This document shows, one piece after another, positions 35,186-43,998 of a stretch of DNA of 64,000 bases. Location: the NCBI RefSeq assembly GCF_011046245.1, contig NZ_CP049243.1, positions 92,790 to 156,789 of the forward strand, in the 5' to 3' direction. Source of the DNA: Allorhizobium pseudoryzae (lineage in GTDB: Bacteria > Pseudomonadota > Alphaproteobacteria > Rhizobiales > Rhizobiaceae). The position numbers were made by a program, and so were the translations under genes. How positions within the stretch are numbered: the stretch's first letter is position 1; each line of letters opens with the position of its first letter. The notes beneath the pieces were generated by a model. That model saw nothing but the letters and a program-made list of their open reading frames with translations, was not told the DNA's origin and did no database searches.

Positions 35186-36163
35186 TCATCTCCAGCGCTT
35201 CTCATAGGCGCCGACCGTGGTCTTCTGTCCTTCGCTCAGCGCTCTCAGCCGGGCCAACAGGGGGGCACGCCCTGAGGGGGCGGTTGCGAGCGCTTGGCGC
35301 AGCGTCGACACGACTTCGGCAACATAGGCTTTGCCGCGCTGGCGTCCTTCAATTTTTAAGGCGGAGACGCCGGCATCCTTCAAGGCTTCGATTTCGCCCA
35401 TGACATCGAGGGACACGGGGTCTTCGAAGGCGTAGCCACGGGCATCGCCGATGTCGAAGCGTCCCTTGCACAGTGTGGGATAGCCGGCGGCCTCCCCATG
35501 GCTGAACCGGTTGATCGTATAAGTGCCGAGCTCCGACACCATGTCGGAGCCGTCCTGTCGGTACCGCACATGGCTCGCCGGGGAGCAGACGCCGTTCATG
35601 TTGGGCGATTTGCCGGTGGCGTAGGAGGAGAGCGAGCAGCGTCCCTCGGCCATGACGCAAAGCCCGCCGAAAACAAAGACCTCGATCTCGCATTTGACCT
35701 TGCGACCAATGCGGGCAATGTCGCCGATCGTCAGCGTTCTCGGCAAGACGACCCGTTTTGCGTCGAAGGCTTCGACGAGAAAATTGATCGCTTCGGGATT
35801 GGAAGCAGACGCCTGGACCGAAACATGCAAGCGCTGCTCTGGATAGCGTTCCCTGACATGGGCCATGAGGCCGAAATCGGCCAGGATCAGCGCATCGGCA
35901 CCGAGCCTTACCGCGTCGGCCGCCGCGCTATACCAGATCTCTTCGTCGCCAGCCCGCATGAAGGTGTTGAGGGCGACAAATGTCATGCAGCCTTTCATGC
36001 GGGCATAGACAATTGCGTCGTGCAGTTCGTCCCGGCTGAAATTGAGGCCGGGGAAATTGCGGGCATTGGTCTCGTCGCGGAAGCCGCAATAGACTGCGTC
36101 AGCGCCTGCATCGACGGCTTCACGAAAGGCGGCTGGCGTTCCCGCCGGACAGATCAGTTCCAT
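35186..36163 (-). CDS. ubiU: UbiU, oxygen-independent ubiquinone hydroxylation (peptidase U32 family)
   Basis: 325 residues from the ATG at 36163, which overlaps the ubiT stop (TGATG) with GGAG seven to eight bases upstream. The cluster cysteines are at C169 and C176 (GGLCVMAEGRC), C193 (NGVCSPASH) and C232 (YPTLCKG), the positions known for UbiU. It forms the heterodimer with UbiV. U32 annotation as a protease would be misleading here. Confidence 0.92.
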   Translation of the reverse strand: MELICPAGTPAAFREAVDAGADAVYCGFRDETNARNFPGLNFSRDELHDAIVYARMKGCMTFVALNTFMRAGDEEIWYSAAADAVRLGADALILADFGLMAHVRERYPEQRLHVSVQASASNPEAINFLVEAFDAKRVVLPRTLTIGDIARIGRKVKCEIEVFVFGGLCVMAEGRCSLSSYATGKSPNMNGVCSPASHVRYRQDGSDMVSELGTYTINRFSHGEAAGYPTLCKGRFDIGDARGYAFEDPVSLDVMGEIEALKDAGVSALKIEGRQRGKAYVAEVVSTLRQALATAPSGRAPLLARLRALSEGQKTTVGAYEKRWR

Positions 36164-36666
36164 CACTGTATCTCCTTCAGCGACTGGCGTCGTATTCCCT
36201 CGACCAACCTGTGAACGATGGGCGCGGCAGGTCCCCCTATCCGCGCGAGATCACGCGGAAGGTCGATATCGCAGTCATCGAGGGCGCTTCTCATCGCAAG
36301 CATGGCCTCCATGTCCCCGATCACGCGCAGGTCGCGGGAAAAGAACAGTGCATCAGCATCGCAACGCCCCTCGAGGAGCGCCAGCAGCATGACGAGCGGG
36401 GCCTCGACACCCGCATCCGCCGTGAAGGTCTCGCCTTGGCGCACCACCTTGAGACGAGGCAGGTCGGGCTCGATCAGGAAGATGAGGGGCAGATCAGTTG
36501 GAGCAAATGAAAAGCGGTTGCTCTTGTATGTGCCAAGGCGCTCGAACATGTCGCCATGAGCCGAGAGCAGGAGCTTGAAGAGGCGACTTGCCACGAGCTC
36601 AATTGACACGAGAGGCATGAGCGGCACGGCTTTCAGCGGGAGAGCCAGAATGGATGTTATCTGCAT
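36163..36666 (-). CDS. ubiT: UbiT, SCP2-domain lipid-binding factor for anaerobic ubiquinone synthesis
   Basis: 167 residues from ATG 36666 (MQITSILALPLK); an upstream in-frame start would run through the divergent regulatory box. The SCP2/sterol-carrier fold is seen in LGTYKSNRFSFAPTDLPLIF and VVRQGETFTADAGVEAPLVM. UbiT binds hydrophobic quinone intermediates and is needed together with UbiU and UbiV. First gene of the operon. Confidence 0.85.
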   Translation of the reverse strand: MQITSILALPLKAVPLMPLVSIELVASRLFKLLLSAHGDMFERLGTYKSNRFSFAPTDLPLIFLIEPDLPRLKVVRQGETFTADAGVEAPLVMLLALLEGRCDADALFFSRDLRVIGDMEAMLAMRSALDDCDIDLPRDLARIGGPAAPIVHRLVEGIRRQSLKEIQ

Positions 36667-36684
36667 TGCGCCAATTTTGATGGT

Positions 36685-36698
36685 TTGAACCGTCGCAA
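36685..36698. promoter_or_regulatory. NnrR/FNR-type box between ubiT and ubiD
   Basis: TTGAACCGTCGCAA (TTG-N8-CAA), 18 bp from the ubiT ATG and 76 bp from the ubiD ATG. It could serve either divergent operon; distance favours ubiDX. Confidence 0.6.
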
Positions 36699-36774
36699 GC
36701 CTATGGGAACGGCCGACAATCCAGATTGCTCCAGCGCAAAGACGCAACCGAATTCACAGGTCATAGCGGTCCGC

Positions 36775-38298
36775 ATGACACAGAACGCACCGCCTCGTCG
36801 CTACGACGGTCTTCAATCTTTCATGACCGAACTGGAAAGGCAGGGACGGCTTCTCCGCGTCGCGCAGCCGGTGAGCCTTGTTCATGAGGTAACCGAAATC
36901 CACAGGCGCGTCCTGGCAGAGGGAGGCCCGGCCTTGCTCTTTGAGCGCCCGGTCCGGTCGGACGGTGCAGTGTCAGAGATACCGCTGCTTGCCAATCTGT
37001 TCGGCACGCGCGAGCGGATCGAACTTGGCTATGGCATCCCTGGCGGCAAGATTGGCGATCTCGCGGACCTTCTGGCCGAATTGCGCGAACCGAGGCCGCC
37101 GGCGTCGCTCCGGGATGCCCTGAAGAAGCTGCCTGTGCTTCGCTCCGCCATGGCGCTGGGATGCCGCAGGGTGTCTCACGCCGAATGCCAGGATATCGTG
37201 TTCGAAGGCGAGGCCGTTGATCTCAACCGACTGCCGATCCAGTGGTGCTGGCCCGGCGAACCGGCACCGCTGATCACCTGGGGGCTTGTCGTCACCGCAT
37301 CGCCCTCCGACCCCAGGGATGTCAATGTCGGCGTCTACCGGCTGCAAGCGCTGGATCGCAAGCGATTGATCACGCGCTGGCTTGCCCATCGTGGTGCTGC
37401 AAAACACTTCCGGCAGTGGCAGGCGGTGGGGCAGGATATGCCCATTGCGGTCGTAATCGGCGCTGATCCACAAACAATCCTCTCCGCCGTCATGCCGCTG
37501 CCGGAGACAATGAGCGAGCTTTCGTTCGCCGGTGTGCTCAGAGGAAAGCGCAGCCGCGTGGTACGGGCGCTCACCCAGCCCCTTGATATTCCAGCCACTG
37601 CAGAAATCGTTCTGGAGGGGACCGTTTCGATCGCGGACACCGCACTTGAGGGTCCCTATGGCGACCACACGGGCTACTACAATTCCGTCGAGCCGTTTCC
37701 CGTCATGACCTTGAGGGCGATGACGATGCGGCAGGATCCTGTTTACCTCTCGACCTTCACCGGCCGTCCACCAGACGAGCCTTCGGTGCTTGGAGAGGCG
37801 ATGAATGCCCTCTTCCTTCCCATCGTCAAGCGCCAGTTTCCGGAGATCATTGATCTCTATCTGCCTCCAGAAGCCTGCTCCTACCGGGCGATCGTCGTCT
37901 CGATCGACAAGCGCTATCCAGGGCAAGCGCGTCGGATCATGCTCGGGCTTTGGTCGATGCTGCCGCAATTCAGCTATACCAAGCTCATCATCGTGGTGGA
38001 TCCCGACGTCGACGTCAGAAACTGGAGCGATGTCATCTGGGCGATTTCCACGCGGTTCGACGCCTCCCGCGATCTGGTGGTGGTGGACAATACACCCATC
38101 GACTATCTCGATTTTGCCTCTGCTAAACCTGGGCTTGGTGGGAAGCTCGGTCTCGATGCCACCAACAAGTTTGGCGCAGAAACCGATCGGGAATGGGGTC
38201 ACGTGCTGCAAATGACGCCGGAGGTCTCGGCGCGCGTCGATGCGATCTGGGGCGAACTTGGACTTGGATCCCTCAACACAAGGGCAGGTGAGCCATGA
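36775..38298 (+). CDS. ubiD: UbiD-family decarboxylase
   Basis: 507 residues from ATG 36775 (MTQNAPPRRYDGLQSFM); an ATG at 36703 is possible, while the TTG at 36685 lies inside a regulatory box and is rejected. Family features: WGLVVTASPSDPRDVNVGVYR, LQALDRKRLITRWLAHRGAA and the E/R/E proton-relay region around EIVLEGTVS and EGPYGDHTGYY. UbiD uses prenylated FMN to decarboxylate 4-hydroxy-3-polyprenylbenzoate in ubiquinone synthesis. It is paired with ubiX in one operon and divergent from ubiTUV. Confidence 0.9.
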   Translation: MTQNAPPRRYDGLQSFMTELERQGRLLRVAQPVSLVHEVTEIHRRVLAEGGPALLFERPVRSDGAVSEIPLLANLFGTRERIELGYGIPGGKIGDLADLLAELREPRPPASLRDALKKLPVLRSAMALGCRRVSHAECQDIVFEGEAVDLNRLPIQWCWPGEPAPLITWGLVVTASPSDPRDVNVGVYRLQALDRKRLITRWLAHRGAAKHFRQWQAVGQDMPIAVVIGADPQTILSAVMPLPETMSELSFAGVLRGKRSRVVRALTQPLDIPATAEIVLEGTVSIADTALEGPYGDHTGYYNSVEPFPVMTLRAMTMRQDPVYLSTFTGRPPDEPSVLGEAMNALFLPIVKRQFPEIIDLYLPPEACSYRAIVVSIDKRYPGQARRIMLGLWSMLPQFSYTKLIIVVDPDVDVRNWSDVIWAISTRFDASRDLVVVDNTPIDYLDFASAKPGLGGKLGLDATNKFGAETDREWGHVLQMTPEVSARVDAIWGELGLGSLNTRAGEP

Positions 38299-38864
38299 TG
38301 CGGCGCGTCATTCTCGGCATGTCAGGCGCTTCGGGGGCGGCGATCGGTCTTCAGGTCGGTCGGCTCCTGGCCGCCATAGATAATGTGGAACTGCATCTCG
38401 TCGTCACGTCAGCGGCGCGCCGGACAATCGCACATGAGGCGGGCAACGAGGCGATGGGGCGGCTGATCGGGCTCGCCACCCATTTCCATTCGGAAAGCGA
38501 TATCGGTGCATCGATTGCCAGCGGATCGTTCCGCACGGCCGGTATGATCGTCGCCCCTTGTTCGATGCGGTCTCTTGCCGCCATCGCGACTGGGATCACC
38601 GATAACCTCCTCACCCGGGCGGCCGATGTGCAGCTCAAGGAGCGTCGCAGGCTGGTTCTCCTTGCCCGCGAAACGCCGCTGCATCTCGCGCACTTGCGCA
38701 ATATGGTCGCGGTGACCGAGATGGGGGCCGTGGTGATGCCGCCGGTCCCCTCTTTCTACCGCAATCCAGCGAGCGTGGAGGATCTCGTCGCCCATATTGC
38801 GGCTCGTGCCGTGGATCTGCTCGGGTTGACGGATGCACCCTTGATACCGGAGTGGAGAGGGTGA
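38295..38864 (+). CDS. ubiX: UbiX flavin prenyltransferase
   Basis: 189 residues of the flavoprotein fold: GMSGASGAAIGLQ near the N-terminus, IVAPCSMRSLAAIATGITDNL and LLARETPLHLAHLRNM, which match UbiX. It makes the prenylated FMN cofactor for UbiD. The ATGA start overlaps the ubiD stop, so the two are coupled. Confidence 0.93.
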   Translation: MMRRVILGMSGASGAAIGLQVGRLLAAIDNVELHLVVTSAARRTIAHEAGNEAMGRLIGLATHFHSESDIGASIASGSFRTAGMIVAPCSMRSLAAIATGITDNLLTRAADVQLKERRRLVLLARETPLHLAHLRNMVAVTEMGAVVMPPVPSFYRNPASVEDLVAHIAARAVDLLGLTDAPLIPEWRG

Positions 38865-38883
38865 GGGCGCTCATGGCTCCCTC

Positions 38884-40074
38884 CTATCCCTTTCGCGCTA
38901 TCAACGGCATGTAGAAGACCACGTAACCCAGGAATGCCACGATCCAGGCAAGGCCTCCGATCGGCAATAGCAGCATGGTGTGCTGCGGCCAAATTGCGAC
39001 CAGGATCCTCAGCAGTGCCGAGAGGATGATTGGTGCATAGATGAGCCAGGTTGTTGAGTGCGGGGACGTCAAAGCCTGGCCCGTATGGCCTCTCGTGGCG
39101 CGGGTCATCACCGCCAGCGTCACGACCCCGACCCCACCTGTCGTCCAGGCATGGATGCCTGCCGCGGCGAAGCCGGAGTGGTCCAACAGCATCGACAGGC
39201 CGGTCAGCAAAAAGCCTAAGGGAATGAAGAGATAGCCGACATGCAGGATCGTCACGAGGGGCTCCCCGAGCGTGCGCTCGGGGCACCATCTTGCCTGTCG
39301 CACGAGATGAGCAAGGCTGGCGACAAACATCAGCAGCCCCGAGGGAAACCGGAGGCTTTCAAGGCCGCCGCCGACAGCGATCCACATCGCCAGTGAAAGG
39401 CTTCCAAGGATCATCACGGCGAGATCGAAAGGGGCGAAACTCTGCGGCAACTGCCCTGGATTGTTCGCCTTCAGCCAGTTGCCGGTAAATGCCGGAATAA
39501 TGCGCCCTGCAACCAGAGAGATGAGGATGAGGATCGCAGACAGCGCCAGACGATCGGCCATTTCGACGCGACCGTAGCGCTCGATCTCGTGATGGAAAAG
39601 CACCTGAGCGGCGCTCAGGAGCGCGAGAACGGCGACGATCTTGTAGTTGCGTCGGTTCGAGGCAGCGACAAGTTCTTTCAGAACGAAGATGGCGAGCACT
39701 GGCAGGAAGGCCAGCGCAACGAGTGTCGCGCCGAGCATGCCGGTCCATTCTGAAAAACTGATCGTCAGCCGCCCGGCGATCCAGAGAAGAAACAGCGCCA
39801 GAAGCGGTATGCCCGTCAAACCGGGCCTGCCGGTCCAGTTCGGCACGGCGGTGAGAAGAAACCCTGCTATCACGGCCGGGACAAAGCCGAATAGGAGCTC
39901 GTGCTGGTGCCAGGCAACCGGGGGCAAGAGGGTCGGAACATCCATGAAGCCGAGGAACCACGGGACCCAGATAGCGATGGAGACGGCGGCCAAAAGCGCG
40001 CTGCCTGGAAAGAACAGGCGGAAGCCTCCAGACAGGAGACGCTGTGGGATGGACGGGCCTGGAAATTTGGTCAT
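38884..40074 (-). CDS. nnrS: NnrS-family heme/copper membrane protein, copy 1
   Basis: 396 residues, about 12 membrane segments. NnrS features: RLLSGGFRLFFPGSALLA, WHQHELLFGFVPAVIAGFLL, VPNWTGRPGLTG and MTRATRGHTGQALTS. NnrS protects against NO-related stress in denitrifiers. It is last in a five-gene minus-strand operon with a second NnrS and an ABC transporter; the spacing to the upstream nnrS is one base. Confidence 0.88.
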   Translation of the reverse strand: MTKFPGPSIPQRLLSGGFRLFFPGSALLAAVSIAIWVPWFLGFMDVPTLLPPVAWHQHELLFGFVPAVIAGFLLTAVPNWTGRPGLTGIPLLALFLLWIAGRLTISFSEWTGMLGATLVALAFLPVLAIFVLKELVAASNRRNYKIVAVLALLSAAQVLFHHEIERYGRVEMADRLALSAILILISLVAGRIIPAFTGNWLKANNPGQLPQSFAPFDLAVMILGSLSLAMWIAVGGGLESLRFPSGLLMFVASLAHLVRQARWCPERTLGEPLVTILHVGYLFIPLGFLLTGLSMLLDHSGFAAAGIHAWTTGGVGVVTLAVMTRATRGHTGQALTSPHSTTWLIYAPIILSALLRILVAIWPQHTMLLLPIGGLAWIVAFLGYVVFYMPLIARKG

Positions 40075-40075
40075 G

Positions 40076-41296
40076 TCAGCACCTTTCCTGATCGACCGTT
40101 TCCGGTGACCAGAGCAGAGGAATATAGGCCTTGGCCCAAAGGAGAAATGAGAGCGAAAACAGCGCAGAGGTCAGACCGTAAGCGCCGAAGGGCAGGGAGA
40201 GGGACGGCGCGAATTCCGGGAGGATCCGGAGAAGCACCGACAGGACCAGAAGCTGGATCGCCATCCGGGTTGTCTTCGAAAAGCGCAGCGGTTGACCGGT
40301 ATGGAGCAGGCCTGCAATCGACAACACCTGCAGGACGCCGAGACCTAGCCCGCCCATCAGCGCCAGATGCAGCCCACCCAGCCAGGGCAGAGGCAGGCCA
40401 ATGAGGCTAAGGCCGCAGATGAGAAGGCCGGTGCCAGCCAGCGCACTCGACAGCCAAAGACCGCCAAGTTCGAAGGAAAAGCCTTCGCGCCCCACAAACC
40501 CCTCGGCAACCCGATCGAGAAAGGCTGCACCGGCAGCCAACATCAGATAGCCGCGCACGGCGTCCGAGAGCGTGGCTGCCTCTGCCACGATCACCAGCAT
40601 GGTCAACCCCGCTGAGAGATGGACCCGGCCCGGATGCGGTCTGTAGGGCGAGGTCTTTTCCGTCGGATCAAGGATCAGATTGGTCACTGGGACGGTGATG
40701 CGGGCAAGGGCGAGACCCAGCAGGCCTAGAAGCGAGAGCCCAAGAATTCTGATTGCGCGGTCCGACAGGTCGGAGGCTTCCAAGGCAATCGCGATCCGCA
40801 GTAGAGCCGCAGCCGCCGCAAAGGTGGTGACGAACAGGATGAAACCCAGGAGACCGGTGCTTTTCTTGATCCAGGACAGGCGTAGCGCATAGGTAAGCAG
40901 GCACAGCATCCACGCCTGATCGAACACGAGGCCAAGCAGCCATCCGTTCTCGACGGCGAAGAAGCCCAGCAAGCGGGCACCGGCCCAAAGACCTGCAGCC
41001 AAGAACAGGGGGCGTCCACTGAGGCGTTGCGTGTCCGTCCATTCCGGTAGGGCAGAGGTCAGGAAGCCAAAAAGCGCGCCTCCGAAGGAGCCGACCAGCA
41101 TTTCCTGGGCGTGCCAGTGGCGGGGAAGGGAGGAAACGGCAAAAGGTAGATCGAGAGACCAAACCACGACCCAAAGAAAGGGCCACAGCGCAGCATGCAA
41201 GGCGGCAAGTGGAAACATCAGTCTGAGGCCTTCGGCGGACATGGCCCTGGCAAGATCGGCCGAGGGAAGCATGCGTATGGCTGGAAGCACACTCAT
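40076..41296 (-). CDS. NnrS-family protein, copy 2 (divergent)
   Basis: 406 residues, about 12 membrane segments. It has the NnrS pattern in more divergent form: LRLMFPLAALHAALWP, HWHAQEMLVGSFGGALFGFL, LPEWTDTQRLSGRPLFLA. The start overlaps the stop of the ABC ATPase gene by four bases and its stop is followed at once by the first NnrS copy. A shared role with the transporter is suggested by the coupling. Confidence 0.8.
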   Translation of the reverse strand: MSVLPAIRMLPSADLARAMSAEGLRLMFPLAALHAALWPFLWVVVWSLDLPFAVSSLPRHWHAQEMLVGSFGGALFGFLTSALPEWTDTQRLSGRPLFLAAGLWAGARLLGFFAVENGWLLGLVFDQAWMLCLLTYALRLSWIKKSTGLLGFILFVTTFAAAAALLRIAIALEASDLSDRAIRILGLSLLGLLGLALARITVPVTNLILDPTEKTSPYRPHPGRVHLSAGLTMLVIVAEAATLSDAVRGYLMLAAGAAFLDRVAEGFVGREGFSFELGGLWLSSALAGTGLLICGLSLIGLPLPWLGGLHLALMGGLGLGVLQVLSIAGLLHTGQPLRFSKTTRMAIQLLVLSVLLRILPEFAPSLSLPFGAYGLTSALFSLSFLLWAKAYIPLLWSPETVDQERC

Positions 41297-42042
41297 GCCA
41301 GCCTCCGCTCGTCATGTTCTTCAACGACGGCAAACAGCGGATGATCGGAAATGAGCCTTCGTGCCGTCTCGAAAATCATTTCCTCACTGCGATGCCCCGG
41401 TGTCTCGGGAACAGAGACGCAGTCGAGAATTCCATGGCCGTAGCGGTCGAGAACCGCGATCCGGTGGCAGATCCGCAGCGCTTCATGGATGTCATGGGTG
41501 ATGAAGAGCCCGCCCTTGCCGCTGTCTGAGGCCGTGGCGACGACGAGATCCTGCATCCGCCTTCGCAAGGCGGCATCGAGTGCGGTGAAGGGCTCGTCGA
41601 AGTAGAGGAAGTCGGGGTCGGCGACAAGAGCACGGGCAAGCGCCGTGCGCTGGCGCATGCCACCCGACAACTGCGATGGAAACTTTTGCCAGTCGCTCTC
41701 TTCCAGCGATACGCGATCACAGGCCGCTGCAATTCTTACCCTTCGCTCGGACCGCGCCACGGGGAGGCCAGATAGGCTGAGTGCCACGTTGGCTTCGACC
41801 GTCGCCCATGGGAGGAGGCGCGGTTCCTGAAAGACGAAAGCGCAGCGCGCATAGCCTCGCTCGACTTGGCCGTGGCGGGGGATAATCAGCCCGGCGGCGA
41901 TCTGGGCAAGCGTGCTCTTGCCGCAACCGGACGGTCCGACCAGCGCGACCATTTCCCCCTGGCTGACCTGCAGAGTGACCTGTTCGAGAACGGGGCGGCC
42001 GAGATAGACGTGCCCCACGGCTTTGAGCTGGAGGAGGGTCAT
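41293..42042 (-). CDS. NitT/TauT-type ABC transporter ATP-binding protein
   Basis: 249 residues from ATG 42042. Walker A GPSGCGKST, Q-loop FVFQEPRLLPW, signature LSGGMRQRTALARAL and Walker B FLYFDEPFTALD are complete. It resembles NrtD/SsuB/TauB-type ATPases. It overlaps its permease gene and the second nnrS by four bases each. The transported molecule is unknown. Confidence 0.9.
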   Translation of the reverse strand: MTLLQLKAVGHVYLGRPVLEQVTLQVSQGEMVALVGPSGCGKSTLAQIAAGLIIPRHGQVERGYARCAFVFQEPRLLPWATVEANVALSLSGLPVARSERRVRIAAACDRVSLEESDWQKFPSQLSGGMRQRTALARALVADPDFLYFDEPFTALDAALRRRMQDLVVATASDSGKGGLFITHDIHEALRICHRIAVLDRYGHGILDCVSVPETPGHRSEEMIFETARRLISDHPLFAVVEEHDERRLA

Positions 42043-42845
42043 CGGCGTACGCCCCAGGGTTGGGCGGCTTCCCGCCATGCCTCGGCTTCGGCGCGCAGTG
42101 GCTGAACAATTCCATATTCGACACTGATCAGCGCAATGACCGACAGGAGGATCCACGCAAGAGCTGCTTCCACATCGAGTGCGGAACGGGCATTGGCGAG
42201 CGCGCCTCCTATACCGCCGGCATTGGCCAGCAACTCGGCCATGACTGCTGCCTTGAAAGCCGTGCCCAGTGCCATGACCAAAGCAGGAAATAACGCATGA
42301 AGCATTTGCCGTAGGGATATCTGAAACAGGCGGGCCAGCCACGACAGGCCGGCCATACGGGCCATGTCTTCCAATCTCCGGTCTCGTGTCTGGATGCCCT
42401 CGGCTGCACCCACAAAGACAAGCGGCAAGGCGGCGATAGCTGCGGTGGCAATAACCGTTCCGGCCCCCATGCCGAACCAGATCATCAGAAGGACGATCCA
42501 TGCGATCGGCGGGACGCCGATCAGCAAGGTCACCTGCGGACGCGCAAGGCGCATGATCGCCGGATGATATCCGGCCACCACGCCTGCCATCGTTCCGAAC
42601 ACGGCGGCGAGTGAAAAGCCGGCGAGCGCCCTCAGGCTCGTTGACAGCACCAACATACGGTTGTCGGGATATGCCGCCAGCTTGAACAGGGTCTGGATCG
42701 TCTCGGCCGGTGCTGGCAACACGAAGCTGCCATAGGCTTCGGCTCCGAGCTGCCAAACGGCGGCAAAGACAGCAAGGCCGCCGAGACCCGCCCAGCCGGA
42801 CCAGAGAAAGCGCGCCACCCTTCCCGCACGATAAGCTAGGCCCAT
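42039..42845 (-). CDS. NitT/TauT-type ABC transporter permease
   Basis: 268 residues, about six membrane segments, with the inner-membrane signature EDMARMAGLSWLARLFQISL and ALFPALVMALGTAFKAAVMA typical of SsuC/TauC-class permeases. It sits between the binding-protein and ATPase genes. Confidence 0.88.
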   Translation of the reverse strand: MGLAYRAGRVARFLWSGWAGLGGLAVFAAVWQLGAEAYGSFVLPAPAETIQTLFKLAAYPDNRMLVLSTSLRALAGFSLAAVFGTMAGVVAGYHPAIMRLARPQVTLLIGVPPIAWIVLLMIWFGMGAGTVIATAAIAALPLVFVGAAEGIQTRDRRLEDMARMAGLSWLARLFQISLRQMLHALFPALVMALGTAFKAAVMAELLANAGGIGGALANARSALDVEAALAWILLSVIALISVEYGIVQPLRAEAEAWREAAQPWGVRR

Positions 42846-42857
42846 GATGATCCCGCC

Positions 42858-43895
42858 CTACAGATAAAGTGACGCGTCCGGCATGCGACCGCCCACCATC
42901 TCGGGATGCCTCTGTGCCACGGCTTTGAGCAGGGTCTCGATCGGTCCGTGCGCATCACGCGCGGCAATGGCGACGAGGTTCGAATAGGGGATCGACGCCT
43001 GCAGCACAGGCCATGGGAGTTCAAGTGCCGACGCGGCCTGGCTCGCAGCCGCTGCCGGATTGGCGTTCACCTCGACTGCTGCCCGTGCAAGTCCCGCAAG
43101 AAGCGCGGTCGCCTGTTCCGGATGATCGTCCAGGAAGTTTTGCGTCAGGGCGAGACCTGCCTGGGGCATGACCGGCGTACTTGCGGTGACCATACCCCAT
43201 TCCTTCTGCATGTCGATGACGCGGTGAAGCGCCTGACCACCTGTACTGGCCTTGAAGATGGCGGCAGAGACTGCCGGTTCGGGCAGTAGCGCCGTGTCGA
43301 TACGCCCTGCGAGCAGCATCTGAACGGCTTCGATTGGCGTGCCGGCCCGCTCTACCTTGACCTTGCCGGTCATTCGATGGTGGGCAAGCGCCGCATCGAA
43401 GACAAGTTCCGGCGTGTCATTGGGAAATGGCACGGTTACGCTTTGACCTTCGAGATCGGCGAAAGCCGCGATCTTATCGTTGCGCGATACCATATAGAGA
43501 AGGCCATTGGTCATTACGCTGGCCAGTTTCAGGCCAAGTCCGCGCGTATGGAGATTTGCCGCCGCCGTTGTCGGCATGACTACGGCTCTCATGGATCCGG
43601 ACGACAGGCCCGCCCGCATTTCATCGGGCGTGCGCCAGACCCTAAACTCCACCTTATCTGCGACGTTGCGCAGCAGGCCTTTGCCAACCGCATAGGCCAG
43701 CGTGATCGATGGTCCGGCAGGAGGGCCGAAGAGGACGAGTTGGTCGAGGGAGGAAGCGCGTGCCCGTGTGTTGAGGAAGGGAAGGGCAAGGGTCGCTGCG
43801 ATGCCAGCGCATAAAGTGCGACGGGTTGTTGCATGGCCTGCCGCGTCGGCCTCAATGATATTCGTCTCGCTGACCTGTTTCAAGGTGTTGGGCAT
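42858..43895 (-). CDS. ABC transporter periplasmic substrate-binding protein (NMT1/THI5-like)
   Basis: 345 residues from ATG 43895 (GGAG six bases upstream). The N-terminus has ATTRRTLCAGIAATLALPFL, a twin-arginine-like signal. The body has the two-lobe pattern of NMT1-like binding proteins: AYAVGKGLL, MPTTAAANLHTRG, FADLEGQSVTVPF, GRIDTALLPEPAVSAA. It is the first gene of the ABC-nnrS operon and has an NnrR/FNR-type box about 58 bp upstream, so the transporter is expressed with denitrification. The ligand is not predictable; nitrate-type NrtA proteins are longer. Confidence 0.8.
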   Translation of the reverse strand: MPNTLKQVSETNIIEADAAGHATTRRTLCAGIAATLALPFLNTRARASSLDQLVLFGPPAGPSITLAYAVGKGLLRNVADKVEFRVWRTPDEMRAGLSSGSMRAVVMPTTAAANLHTRGLGLKLASVMTNGLLYMVSRNDKIAAFADLEGQSVTVPFPNDTPELVFDAALAHHRMTGKVKVERAGTPIEAVQMLLAGRIDTALLPEPAVSAAIFKASTGGQALHRVIDMQKEWGMVTASTPVMPQAGLALTQNFLDDHPEQATALLAGLARAAVEVNANPAAAASQAASALELPWPVLQASIPYSNLVAIAARDAHGPIETLLKAVAQRHPEMVGGRMPDASLYL

Positions 43896-43952
43896 CATGC
43901 TCTCCGAAAATTGATTTATTTACTCATGTTATAGCCGTCCGCGCGCGGATGT

Positions 43953-43966
43953 TTGACGTAGAGCAA
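43953..43966. promoter_or_regulatory. NnrR/FNR-type box upstream of the ABC-nnrS operon
   Basis: TTGACGTAGAGCAA (TTG-N8-CAA), 58 bp before the binding-protein start. It also lies just past the nnrU stop on the other side, so the ABC-nnrS operon is the logical target. Confidence 0.55.
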
Positions 43967-43998
43967 GTAGTGTGTGGAATTACCGGCTGGAATCGTTC

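Noticed and set aside
36685..36774. TTG at 36685 as the ubiD start
   Set aside because: It is the first half of the TTG-N8-CAA box; ATG 36775 matches where UbiD proteins begin.
41293..42756. 487-codon frame joining the ABC ATPase to an upstream extension
   Set aside because: The extension covers the permease gene in another frame; the ATPase proper starts at 42042.
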